Assembly (NCBI GenBank): GCA_027485815.1
Contig: JAIXQE010000037.1
Coordinates: 1-50,803 of the forward strand
Origin: Opitutaceae bacterium
GTDB lineage: Bacteria > Verrucomicrobiota > Verrucomicrobiia > Opitutales > Opitutaceae
DNA length: 50,803 nt
Direction: 5' to 3'
Every line of letters starts with the position of its first letter. The first letter of the stretch is position 1. The notes under the pieces were generated by a model that saw only the letters and a program-made list of their open reading frames with translations, was not told where the DNA came from and ran no database searches. Of this stretch, positions 42,408 to 50,092 are shown one piece after another. Position numbers and translations under genes: made by a program.

Positions 42408-43118
42408 ATGGCCGCCACGGATGTGATGAAACCCCCGCGCGTACTCCTCGTCGAGGACGAGGGCAAGACCCGCGACTCGATCGTCGAGGGAATGACCTTG
42501 GAGGGCTGGCAGGTGCAGAGCGCGGCCGAGGGCGCCTCCGGCCTGCGGCTGGCCCAGGGGGAACCGGCGGACCTCATCGTGCTCGACTGGATGCTGCCGG
42601 ACCTCGACGGCTTGGAGGTGTTGCGCCGCATCCGCGCCTCCGGTCGGACCACGCCAGTGCTGATGCTCACCGCCCGCGGCACGCTGACGGACCGGCTGCT
42701 CGGGCTGGACAACGGGGCCGACGACTACCTGCCGAAGCCGTTCGCCTTCGCGGAGCTGATCGCCCGCTGCCGCGCGCTCCTGCGCCGCCCGAACTGGGCC
42801 GCGGGCCGCAACCTGCAGTGCGGCGACCTGCAGCTCGACACCCGGGCCCGCATCGCCGTGCGCGCCGGCCAGGAGATCCGCCTCACCCCGCGCGAGGTCG
42901 ACGTCCTCGAATACCTGATGCGCAGCCAGGGGCAGACCGTGACCCGCGAGATGCTCGAGCGCGACGTCTGGAAGCAGGTCCACCGGATGACCTCCCTGGA
43001 CAACGTCATCGACGTGCAGATGATGCGCCTGCGCAAGAAGGTCGATTTCCCGGGGGTCGAGCGCCTCATCCACACGCAGCGCGGGATCGGCTACAAGATG
43101 GAGCGGCTGACCCCGTGA
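42408..43118 (+). CDS. OmpR/PhoB-family response regulator
   Basis: 236 residues from ATG 42408; ATG 42426 is an alternative. The receiver domain (about 10-125) has acidic pocket E16/D17 in LLVEDE, phosphoacceptor D60 in VLDWMLPD, Thr in LTARG and Lys in YLPKPF. The C-terminal winged-helix DNA-binding domain (about 140-230) ends THTQRGIGYKME-like (here IHTQRGIGYKME), as in OmpR/CusR proteins. It should bind DNA when phosphorylated by the adjacent kinase. The stop overlaps the kinase start as GTGA. Targets are unknown; nearby glycan or transporter operons are possible. A weak promoter pair TTGCGT/GCATAC lies at 42359-42388. Confidence 0.92.
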   Translation: MAATDVMKPPRVLLVEDEGKTRDSIVEGMTLEGWQVQSAAEGASGLRLAQGEPADLIVLDWMLPDLDGLEVLRRIRASGRTTPVLMLTARGTLTDRLLGLDNGADDYLPKPFAFAELIARCRALLRRPNWAAGRNLQCGDLQLDTRARIAVRAGQEIRLTPREVDVLEYLMRSQGQTVTREMLERDVWKQVHRMTSLDNVIDVQMMRLRKKVDFPGVERLIHTQRGIGYKMERLTP

Positions 43119-44662
43119 CCCCGCTGGCGGACCGCGTGGTCGCGTGGTGGTCGCGGCTGACCGTCCGTTCCCGGCTGGCGCTCTGGTACGCGGTTGGCGG
43201 CACGGGCCTGGTGGCCCTGTTTTCCGCGACGCTCTACACGTTCGTGGCGGTGCGCCTCGCCCGCCCCCTCGACCACCAGCTGCGGCAGGACCTCGCGGCG
43301 GTGGAGCGCAGCCTGCAGGCGGCCGAAGGTCCCTCCCTCCGCTGGCAGGGGCAGGAGCTCACCCGCGGCCCGGTCGATGTCACCGAGCACCCGTGGTTCG
43401 AACTGTGGGACGACCGCGGCGGCCTGGTGGTCCGCCGCTGGCCCTTGTCCGAGAACCGCAACCTCCAGCTGCCGCCCCCGAACCGCCTCGCGGCCCCCGG
43501 CACGATCAGCGTCTTCCCGGTCGCCCCCGACCTGCGGCTCCGCACGCTCACCGTGCCCTTCACGGTACCGGGCGCCCCGGGGCCCTGGCTGCTGCGCCTC
43601 ATCCGGGTGCACCAGCCGCACGCCGACGCGCTGCCGGACCTCCAGCTCATCATCATCGCCGCGCTCCCCGTGGTCGTGGCGCTGCTGGTCGCGGGCGGTT
43701 ACTTCTTCACCCGGCGCTGGCTGCTGCCCCTCGACCGGATGGCGGACGAGGCGCAGCGCATCTCCGCGGAAGACCTCGGGCGGCGCCTGCCAGTCGCGAA
43801 CCCGCACGACGAGCTGGGGCGCCTCGCCGGCGTGTTCAACGTCACGCTGGACCGGCTGCAGAACTCCTTCGAGGCGCTGGACCGCTTCGTGGCGGACGCC
43901 TCGCACGAGCTCCGCACCCCGCTGACCACGCTGCGCAGCGTGGGCGAGGTGGGCCTGCGGCGGGGGCGCTCGGAGGAGGAGTACCGGGACATCATCGCCT
44001 CCATGCTCGAGGAGGCGCAGCGCCTGCAGCAGCTGGTGCAACGCCTGCTTCAACTCGCCAGCGCGGAGGGCCGCGGCGAGGCGCTGCATCCCGCGCCCGT
44101 CGCGCTCGACGAACTGCTCGGCGCCTGCGCCCAGGAACTCGGCATCCTCGCCGAACAGAAGGACCAGCGCCTGGTGGTCGTGGGGGCGGGCCTCGAGCTC
44201 CGGACGGATCCGGTGATCCTCCGTCAAGCCCTGCAAAACCTGATCGACAACGCGATCAAGTACGGCCCCCCGGATTCGGAGGTGCGCGTCTCCAGCCGGA
44301 AGGCGCCCGGGAGCGTGGTGATCGAGGTCGCGGACGAAGGTCCGGGCATCAGTCAGGAGGATCGCCAGCATCTGATGGGACGCTTCTACCGGACGGATCG
44401 GGCGCGCGCGCGCGCGAGCGGCGGCTTCGGGCTGGGCCTGGCCATCACCAAGGCCTACCTCCGCGCCCTGGGCGGCCGCCTGGAGCACGAGCCGCGCTCG
44501 CCCCGCGGCAGCATCTTTCGCCTGCAGTTGCCGGACGGGACGGCGCGGCCGGAGCCGCGCCCGCCGTCAGGGAGAAATCCGGCGGAGCCAAAGCTGCCCG
44601 CCGCCGCCCCGGGCGCACAGGGGCATCCGTTCCCGGAACCACTCGTGCCGCGCGTTGAATAG
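43115..44662 (+). CDS. Sensor histidine kinase (CusS-like architecture)
   Basis: 515 residues from GTG 43115. TM1 about 22-46 (LWYAVGGTGLVALFSATLYTF), a periplasmic sensor region about 48-175, TM2 about 178-200, then a HAMP domain. HisKA has VADASHELRTPLTTL with phospho-acceptor H264; the HATPase_c domain has NLIDNAIKYG (from about 375), DEGPGIS and GFGLGLAI. The layout matches heavy-metal or envelope-stress type kinases of the CusS group, but the signal is unknown. The last 40 or so residues are Pro/Ala-rich with no kinase homology, and the final 96 bases lie antisense to the convergent methyltransferase gene. A (GC)7G tract at 44402-44416 encodes ARARA before the G2 box. Confidence 0.9.
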   Translation: MTPLADRVVAWWSRLTVRSRLALWYAVGGTGLVALFSATLYTFVAVRLARPLDHQLRQDLAAVERSLQAAEGPSLRWQGQELTRGPVDVTEHPWFELWDDRGGLVVRRWPLSENRNLQLPPPNRLAAPGTISVFPVAPDLRLRTLTVPFTVPGAPGPWLLRLIRVHQPHADALPDLQLIIIAALPVVVALLVAGGYFFTRRWLLPLDRMADEAQRISAEDLGRRLPVANPHDELGRLAGVFNVTLDRLQNSFEALDRFVADASHELRTPLTTLRSVGEVGLRRGRSEEEYRDIIASMLEEAQRLQQLVQRLLQLASAEGRGEALHPAPVALDELLGACAQELGILAEQKDQRLVVVGAGLELRTDPVILRQALQNLIDNAIKYGPPDSEVRVSSRKAPGSVVIEVADEGPGISQEDRQHLMGRFYRTDRARARASGGFGLGLAITKAYLRALGGRLEHEPRSPRGSIFRLQLPDGTARPEPRPPSGRNPAEPKLPAAAPGAQGHPFPEPLVPRVE

Positions 44663-45511
44663 CAGCCCCGTGAAGAGCTCGATCCGCCAGGCCGCGTTGT
44701 GCATCAGGAACGCACGCAGCAGGTACTGCTCGTTCCACGCGCGCCCCTCGTCGAACCACTCCCGCGGATACTCGAGGTTGCCGGCGACGTCGTGGATGTG
44801 CACGAGCACCCCCGGCGCGAGCGCCGGCAGCACCTCGAGGTAAAGCCGGTTCACGTCGCTGCCCACCTTGCTGACGTGGGAGGAGTCGATGAACAGCACG
44901 TCATTCTCCCGCAGCGCCGCGAAGGTCGCGAGCGGCACCTCCTGCACCCGCCGCTCGACCAGCGTGCAGCGGGCCGCGTCGTCCGGCCGCAGCAGCGGCC
45001 GCAGCCGGCGCATGTCGGGGTCGATGAAGGTGAATTCGATCCGCCCCCCGAACACCCGGTCGTTGAGGTCCAGCATCGCGGCCGAACTGAAGCCGGACCC
45101 GACCTCGATCACCCGCCGCGGCTGCGCCTCCCGCAGCATCCCGTAGAGCATGATCGCGTCAAAGTGCCCATAGGAGGGGTTCGCGAGGTGGAAGCGCCGC
45201 GCCGGGTCCGGCTGCTCCGGAAACGGCTGCTCCGGATACCACGCCGCGAACCGCTCCAGCCGCTCCAGCTGGGCCGCCTCGTTCAGGTCGATCCCCGGAA
45301 AAGGCGGGCCCGCCAGCCCGCGGGCGAACACCTCGGCCACCTCCGCCCGCGACGGGAGCGGGGAATAGAAGTGCCCTGGCGGGAAGAACCGCGCCCACTC
45401 CGCCTGCTCCGCGCGCAGCCGCGCCACCTCGTCCCGCAGGCGCCGGTTTTCCCGCGCGAGCCGGCGGCGGAAGGGCAGGAGATCAAGCCACGATTCGGGG
45501 GCGGCGCTCAT
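44567..45511 (-). CDS. Class I SAM methyltransferase (cephalosporin-hydroxylase-like group)
   Basis: 314 residues from the ATG at 45511. A short N-terminal coiled coil (about 14-40, RRRLARENRRLRDEVARLRAE-like) precedes a class I fold with motif I VIEVGSGFSSAAM (134-146), TFIDPDMRRL, and NDVLFIDSSHVSKVGSD (about 207-223), a DSSH motif common in Methyltransf_24-type enzymes. The C-terminus ends GGGQLWLRRISP. Its 3' end overlaps the histidine kinase 3' end by 96 bases on opposite strands. The substrate is not known; glycan methylation fits the context. The upstream 152-base region is shared with the divergent ABC importer operon. Confidence 0.78.
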   Translation of the reverse strand: MSAAPESWLDLLPFRRRLARENRRLRDEVARLRAEQAEWARFFPPGHFYSPLPSRAEVAEVFARGLAGPPFPGIDLNEAAQLERLERFAAWYPEQPFPEQPDPARRFHLANPSYGHFDAIMLYGMLREAQPRRVIEVGSGFSSAAMLDLNDRVFGGRIEFTFIDPDMRRLRPLLRPDDAARCTLVERRVQEVPLATFAALRENDVLFIDSSHVSKVGSDVNRLYLEVLPALAPGVLVHIHDVAGNLEYPREWFDEGRAWNEQYLLRAFLMHNAAWRIELFTGLLFNARHEWFRERMPLCARGGGGQLWLRRISP

Positions 45512-45663
45512 CGGGCGGCGATGGTTCAGAGACCACGGCGCAGCGCAACCCCGCACCCGCGGTCCGCTGGACTGTCCAACCCGGCGGGGATCGCGCCGCG
45601 GCCGCGGGCCTTTTCTCTGGCCCGCGCCGCCCACCCGCGCCATCACCGACCGTCCCGCCCCCG
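45512..45663. promoter_or_regulatory. Divergent regulatory region of the ABC importer
   Basis: Holds an 11-base perfect palindrome TGGACTGTCCA (45568-45578) overlapped on its left by GTCC-GCT-GGAC (45562-45572), together a good candidate operator. A hairpin CGCGGGCC-TTTTCTCT-GGCCCGCG (45603-45626) lies 38 bases before the importer ATG. A repressor of the LacI or GntR type acting at the palindrome would be ordinary for sugar importers; no such regulator gene is in the window. Confidence 0.35.
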
Positions 45664-47169
45664 ATGTCCGCCCCGCTCCTCGAATTGCGCCGCCTGACCA
45701 AGTCGTTCGGCGGCGCCCGCGCGCTCCGGGGCGTCGACTTCGACCTGCGGGCCGGCGAAGTCCACGCCCTCCTCGGGGAGAACGGCGCCGGCAAGAGCAC
45801 GCTCATCCGGATCGTCACCGGCGCCCACCGCCCCGACGGCGGCACCATCACCGTCGACGGCCGCCCCGCCGGCCCGCTCGACCCCCGCACGGCGCAGCGC
45901 CTCGGCATCGCCTGCATCTATCAGCAACCCGCCCTCTTCCCCGACCTCTCCATCGCCGAGAACCTCGCCCTCCGCCTCGAGACCGGCGGCCCCCTTCGGC
46001 GCCTCGACTGGCCGGCCCGGCACCGGCGCGCCACCACCCTGCTCGCCCGCGTCGGCGCCCCGCTCGACCCGCGCCGAGAGGTCCGCGACCTCTCGATGCC
46101 CGAGCAGCAGCTCGTCGAGATCGCCTGCGCCCTCGGCGCCGGCGCGCGGATCGTGATCATGGACGAGCCCACGGCCGCCCTCACCCAAACGGAGCAGACG
46201 CGGCTGCACGGCGTGGTGCGCGAACTCCGCGCCCAGGGCACCGGCGTGATCTACATCACCCACCGCCTGGAGGAGATCTTCGCCCTCGCGGACCGCGTCA
46301 CCGTGCTCCGCGACGGCGAGAGCGTCGGCACCCGGCCCGCCGCCGGCCTCACCGAACCCGAGTTGATCCGCCTGATGGTGGGCCGGGAGGTCGCGCAACC
46401 CTACCCACCCGCGGAACACCCGCCCGGCGACGCCGTGCTGCGGGTGCGCGGCCTCGGCCGCCGCGACGCCGGCGTGCGGGACGTGAGCTTCGACCTCCAC
46501 GCCGGGGAAATCCTCGGCCTCGCGGGCCTCGTGGGCGCCGGCCGCACGGAACTGGCCCGCATCCTGTTCGGACTCACCCCGGCGGACGCGGGGACCATCG
46601 AACTGCGGGGCCGGATCGTGCGGCCCCGGAGCCCGCGGGAAGCCGTCCAGCTGGGCTTCGCGTACGTCCCGGAGGATCGCCGGCGCCACGGCGTGATCTT
46701 GGACCTGCCGCTCGCCCACAACGCCTCCCTCGCGAGCCACCGCCGCCTGTTCCCCGGCGGCTGGCTGCGCCCCGCGGCCGAGCGCCGGCTCGCCGAGGAC
46801 TTCATCCGCGACCTCGGGATCCGCTGCGGCGGACCCTTCGCCCCCGCGGGCAGCCTCTCCGGCGGGAACCAGCAGAAGGTCGCGCTCGCCCGCTGGCTGG
46901 CCACCGGCCCGCAGGTCCTCCTGCTCGACGAACCCACCCAGGGGGTCGACATCGGCGCCAAGGCTGAGATCCACCGCCTGATCCGGGGCCTCGCCGGCCA
47001 AGGCCTCGCGGTGCTGCTCATCTCCAGCGACCTGCCGGAGGTGATCGGGATGAGCGACCGGATCGGGGTCATGCGCGGCGGCACCCTCACCACCCTGCTG
47101 CCGGGCGGCGCGGCCCCCGACGCGGTGATGGCCGCGGCGCTCGGCCGCGCGACGGAGGCCGCCCGATGA
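45664..47169 (+). CDS. Sugar ABC importer ATPase (RbsA/LsrA type)
   Basis: 501 residues with two ABC domains. The first has Walker A GENGAGKST (38-46), a modified signature LSMPEQQLVEIA and Walker B IVIMDEPTAALT. The second has a degenerate Walker A (GLVGAGRTEL, no GKS/T), the signature LSGGNQQKVALA and Walker B LLLDEPTQGVD. This asymmetric double ATPase is characteristic of the CUT2 group (RbsA, XylG, LsrA, RhaT). It energises import of a monosaccharide or AI-2-like molecule through the two permeases downstream. The 3' end overlaps the first permease as ATGA. Confidence 0.92.
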   Translation: MSAPLLELRRLTKSFGGARALRGVDFDLRAGEVHALLGENGAGKSTLIRIVTGAHRPDGGTITVDGRPAGPLDPRTAQRLGIACIYQQPALFPDLSIAENLALRLETGGPLRRLDWPARHRRATTLLARVGAPLDPRREVRDLSMPEQQLVEIACALGAGARIVIMDEPTAALTQTEQTRLHGVVRELRAQGTGVIYITHRLEEIFALADRVTVLRDGESVGTRPAAGLTEPELIRLMVGREVAQPYPPAEHPPGDAVLRVRGLGRRDAGVRDVSFDLHAGEILGLAGLVGAGRTELARILFGLTPADAGTIELRGRIVRPRSPREAVQLGFAYVPEDRRRHGVILDLPLAHNASLASHRRLFPGGWLRPAAERRLAEDFIRDLGIRCGGPFAPAGSLSGGNQQKVALARWLATGPQVLLLDEPTQGVDIGAKAEIHRLIRGLAGQGLAVLLISSDLPEVIGMSDRIGVMRGGTLTTLLPGGAAPDAVMAAALGRATEAAR

Positions 47170-48089
47170 AGGCCTGGCCCCGGGAACTCTCGGTGGGCCT
47201 CGCCTTGGCCGCCCTGCTGGCCGCGCTGGCAGCGTTCGCCCCCGGGTTCTTCGCCCCCCAGCCCCTCCTCTCCCTCGCGGCGCGCGAGGCCCCGGTGCTG
47301 CTCGTGGCCTGCGGGGCGGCGATGGTCATCGTTTGCCGGCAGATCGACATCTCCAGCGGCTCCCAGTTCGCCGTCGTCAGCGTTGTCGCCGGACTGCTCG
47401 CCGCCGAAGGCTGGCCGCCCGCCGCGGTCGCCACCGCCGCGCTCGCGCTCGGGACCGCGCTGGGGGCGCTCAACGGCTTCCTCGTCGCCGGCCTCGGCTT
47501 GCCCTCGATCGTGGTGACCCTCGCGACGATGGTCACCTGGCGCGAGGGGCTGCGGTGGTGGCGGCAGGGCGCCTTCGTGAACCTGCCCGACGGCCTGCAA
47601 TGGCTGGGCCTCGGCCAGACCGCCGGCCAATGGACCCTCCTCGCCACCGCGCTGGCGCTGCTCACCCTGCTCGCGCTGGCGGCCCGCCACCTCGCGGCTG
47701 GTCGTCACCTCTACGCGGTGGGCTCGGACGCCGAGGCGGCCCGGCTGGCGGGCATCCGCCCCGGGGCCGTCACCTTCGGTGCCTTCACCGCCGCCGGCGC
47801 CCTCACCGCGCTCGCCGCGCTGATGAATGTCATCCAGTCCCCGCAGGTGGACCCGAAGTCGGGCACGGGCCTCGAACTGAAGGCGATCGCCGCCGTCGTC
47901 GTGGGTGGCGTCGCGATCGCCGGTGGCCGTGGCCGCTTGGCCGGCGTGCTGCTGGGGCTGCTGCTGCTGGCGACGGTGGGGCCCGCGCTGACCCACCTGC
48001 GGATCGAGGCCCACTGGGAGAAGGCGATCCAGGGCGCGATCATCCTCCTCGCCGTGGCCGCCGAAGGCGCCCGCCGCCGCCCCGCCTGA
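47166..48089 (+). CDS. CUT2 sugar ABC importer permease 1 (LsrC/RhaP-like)
   Basis: 307 residues, about eight to ten hydrophobic helices. CRQIDISSGSQFAVVSV (about 57-73) and NGFLVAGLGLPSIVVTLATM (about 102-121) match the BPD_transp_2 permease family, and the C-terminal segment VVVGGVAIAGGRGRLAGVLLG is the conserved coupling and GG-rich region. The replacement of the usual GGIDLS by CRQIDIS resembles LsrC- and RhaP-type permeases. It forms the membrane channel with the next permease. ATGA overlap with the ATPase gene; one-base overlap (TGATG) with permease 2. Confidence 0.9.
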   Translation: MKAWPRELSVGLALAALLAALAAFAPGFFAPQPLLSLAAREAPVLLVACGAAMVIVCRQIDISSGSQFAVVSVVAGLLAAEGWPPAAVATAALALGTALGALNGFLVAGLGLPSIVVTLATMVTWREGLRWWRQGAFVNLPDGLQWLGLGQTAGQWTLLATALALLTLLALAARHLAAGRHLYAVGSDAEAARLAGIRPGAVTFGAFTAAGALTALAALMNVIQSPQVDPKSGTGLELKAIAAVVVGGVAIAGGRGRLAGVLLGLLLLATVGPALTHLRIEAHWEKAIQGAIILLAVAAEGARRRPA

Positions 48090-49081
48090 TGTCGCCGTCC
48101 CCCACCGTCCCCCGCCCCGCCCTCCGGCACGAGACCGTGCTGCTGGCCGTCGTCGTCCTCGAGTGGCTGTGCTTCCATGCGCTCGGGCCCCGCTTCGGCA
48201 CCCTCGAGAACTCGTTCGACCTACTGCGCCACTCCGCCGAGATCGGCCTGCTCGCCCTTGCGATGACGCCCGTGATCCTCACCGGCGGCATCGACCTCTC
48301 GGTCGGCTCGCTCCTCGGCCTCTGCGCGGTGCTCTTCGGCAAGCTGTGGCGCGACGCCGGGCTGGACCCGGCCGCCGCCGCGGGCTGCACGCTCGTGCTT
48401 GGCGCCCTCGCCGGAGGCCTCAACGCCACCCTCATCGCCGGCCTGCGCCTGCCGCCCCTCATCGTCACGCTCGGCACCTACTCGCTGTTCCGCGGCCTGG
48501 CGGAGGCGATCACGCGGGGCGCGGACACGTTCACCAACTTCCCCTCGGCCTTCCTGTTCCTCGGCCAGGAACGCTGGCTCGGGCTCCCCACGCAGGCCTG
48601 GCTCTTCGCCGCGGTCGCGATCGCGGTCTGGCTGCTCGTGCACCGCACCACCTTCGGCCGCGCCTGCCGGGCCCAGGGCTTCGCGCCGGAAGGGGCGCGC
48701 TACGCCGGCCTGCCCGCGGGCCGGCAGCTGGCCGCAGTGTACGTGCTCTCCGGCACGATCGCGGCCCTCGCCGCGGTCATCTACACCGCCCGGCTCGGGC
48801 AGGCCCGCGCCGACGCCGGCACCGGCTACGAGCTGCTCGCGATCACCGCCGTCGTCCTCGGCGGCACCAGCATCTTCGGCGGCCGGGGCTCCGTCCACGG
48901 CACGCTCCTCGGCGTCGCCGCGCTCGCGATCCTGAACAACGGGCTCGTGCACGCGCGCCAGCCCCGCGAGGTGGCGGGACTGCTGACCGGCGCGCTCCTC
49001 CTGCTTGCCTTGGCCGCCGGCACCGGCCCAAAACTATGGGCCGCGCGGCGCGCCCGCGCGACCCCCCCTCCCTCCCCCTGA
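48089..49081 (+). CDS. CUT2 sugar ABC importer permease 2 (LsrD/RhaQ-like)
   Basis: 330 residues. Typical BPD_transp_2 permease: VILTGGIDLSVGSLLGL (about 63-79), LNATLIAGLRLPPLIVTLGT (about 111-130), and AITAVVLGGTSIFGGRGS in the C-terminal half. It pairs with the preceding permease; two different permeases per importer is the arrangement of LsrCD and RhaPQ but not of ribose or xylose systems. The C-terminal tail is Arg/Pro-rich. The stop TGA shares its last base with the ATG of the binding-protein gene. Confidence 0.9.
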   Translation: MSPSPTVPRPALRHETVLLAVVVLEWLCFHALGPRFGTLENSFDLLRHSAEIGLLALAMTPVILTGGIDLSVGSLLGLCAVLFGKLWRDAGLDPAAAAGCTLVLGALAGGLNATLIAGLRLPPLIVTLGTYSLFRGLAEAITRGADTFTNFPSAFLFLGQERWLGLPTQAWLFAAVAIAVWLLVHRTTFGRACRAQGFAPEGARYAGLPAGRQLAAVYVLSGTIAALAAVIYTARLGQARADAGTGYELLAITAVVLGGTSIFGGRGSVHGTLLGVAALAILNNGLVHARQPREVAGLLTGALLLLALAAGTGPKLWAARRARATPPPSP

Positions 49082-50088
49082 TGATCAAGCCCGCCCTCTC
49101 CCTCCTCCTCTGCGGCCTCGTGTTCCTCGCCGGCTGCGGCCGCGCCCCTGAAGCCGCCCGCGACGCCGGCGGCGGCGGCAAGCGCCTCACCGTGGCCCTC
49201 CTGCCCAAGTCCAAGGGCAACGCCTACTTCATCTCCTGCCGCGCCGGCGCCGAAAAGGCCGCCCGCGCCCTCGGCGTGGAACTGCTCTTCGACGGCCCCA
49301 CCGACACCGATCCCGCCAAGCAGAACGAGATCATCGAGAACTGGATCACCCTCGGGGTGGACGTGATCGCCGCCGCCTGCGAGAACCGCGAGGGCATCTC
49401 GACCGCCCTGCGCAAGGCCCAGGCCCGCGGGATCAAGGTCATCACCTACGACGCCGACGCCCTGCCCGACGCCCGCGCCTTCTTCGTCAACCAGGCCACC
49501 CCCGAGGGCATTGGGCACACGCTGATGGACGAGGCCGCCCGCCTGACCAACGCCGAGGGCGAGTTTGCCGTCATCCTCTCCACCCTCACGGCCTCGAACA
49601 TGCAGGAATGGCTGAAGCACATCCGCGCCCGCCTCGCCGAGAAGTACCCGAAGATGAAGCTGGTCGCGGTCCGGCCCTGCGACGACCAGAAGGACAAGGC
49701 CCAGGCCGAGGCCACCACGCTGATGAGCGCCCACCCGAACCTGCGCCTGCTGATGAACATCTGCTCCCCCGCGGTCCCCGGCGCCGCCGAGGCGGTGAAG
49801 CAGGCCGGCAAGGCGGGCCAGGTGAAGGTCATCGGCCTCGGCCTCCCCAACGAGAACCGCCGCTACGTGAAGGACGGCGTCACCGACAGCGTCATCCTCT
49901 GGAAGACCGAGGACCTCGGCGCGCTAACGGTCGAGGCGGCCGTCGCCCTCGCGCGGGGCGCGCTGCAGCCGGGCGCCACCACGTTCCGCACCGCCGCGGG
50001 CGCCAGCTACGAGGTCAAGGGGGACCAGATCCTCCTCGGCCAGCCGTTCATCTTCAACCGCGCCAACATCGACCAGTTCAACTTCTGA
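49081..50088 (+). CDS. Substrate-binding lipoprotein, LsrB/RhaS-like
   Basis: 335 residues. Lipoprotein signal with lipobox LAGC (C19) for anchoring in the envelope. Peripla_BP_4 fold: VALLPKSKGNAYFISCRAG (about 38-56), DGPTDTDPAKQNEIIENWI, then FFVNQATPEGIGHTLMDEAA (about 136-155) and a C-terminal IFNRANIDQFNF. The DGPT segment and the C-terminus resemble both LsrB (autoinducer-2) and RhaS (rhamnose) binding proteins, which are close relatives. Since the window encodes dTDP-rhamnose synthesis but no AI-2 processing genes, rhamnose or a related deoxysugar is at least as likely as AI-2. This choice is an inference. Gene order matches lsrACDB. Confidence 0.88.
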   Translation: MIKPALSLLLCGLVFLAGCGRAPEAARDAGGGGKRLTVALLPKSKGNAYFISCRAGAEKAARALGVELLFDGPTDTDPAKQNEIIENWITLGVDVIAAACENREGISTALRKAQARGIKVITYDADALPDARAFFVNQATPEGIGHTLMDEAARLTNAEGEFAVILSTLTASNMQEWLKHIRARLAEKYPKMKLVAVRPCDDQKDKAQAEATTLMSAHPNLRLLMNICSPAVPGAAEAVKQAGKAGQVKVIGLGLPNENRRYVKDGVTDSVILWKTEDLGALTVEAAVALARGALQPGATTFRTAAGASYEVKGDQILLGQPFIFNRANIDQFNF

Positions 50089-50092
50089 CCCC

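Noticed and set aside
45603-45626. Hairpin upstream of the importer taken as a riboswitch
   Set aside because: It is a single short stem with no conserved riboswitch core that I recognise; a leader hairpin or operator is a simpler reading.
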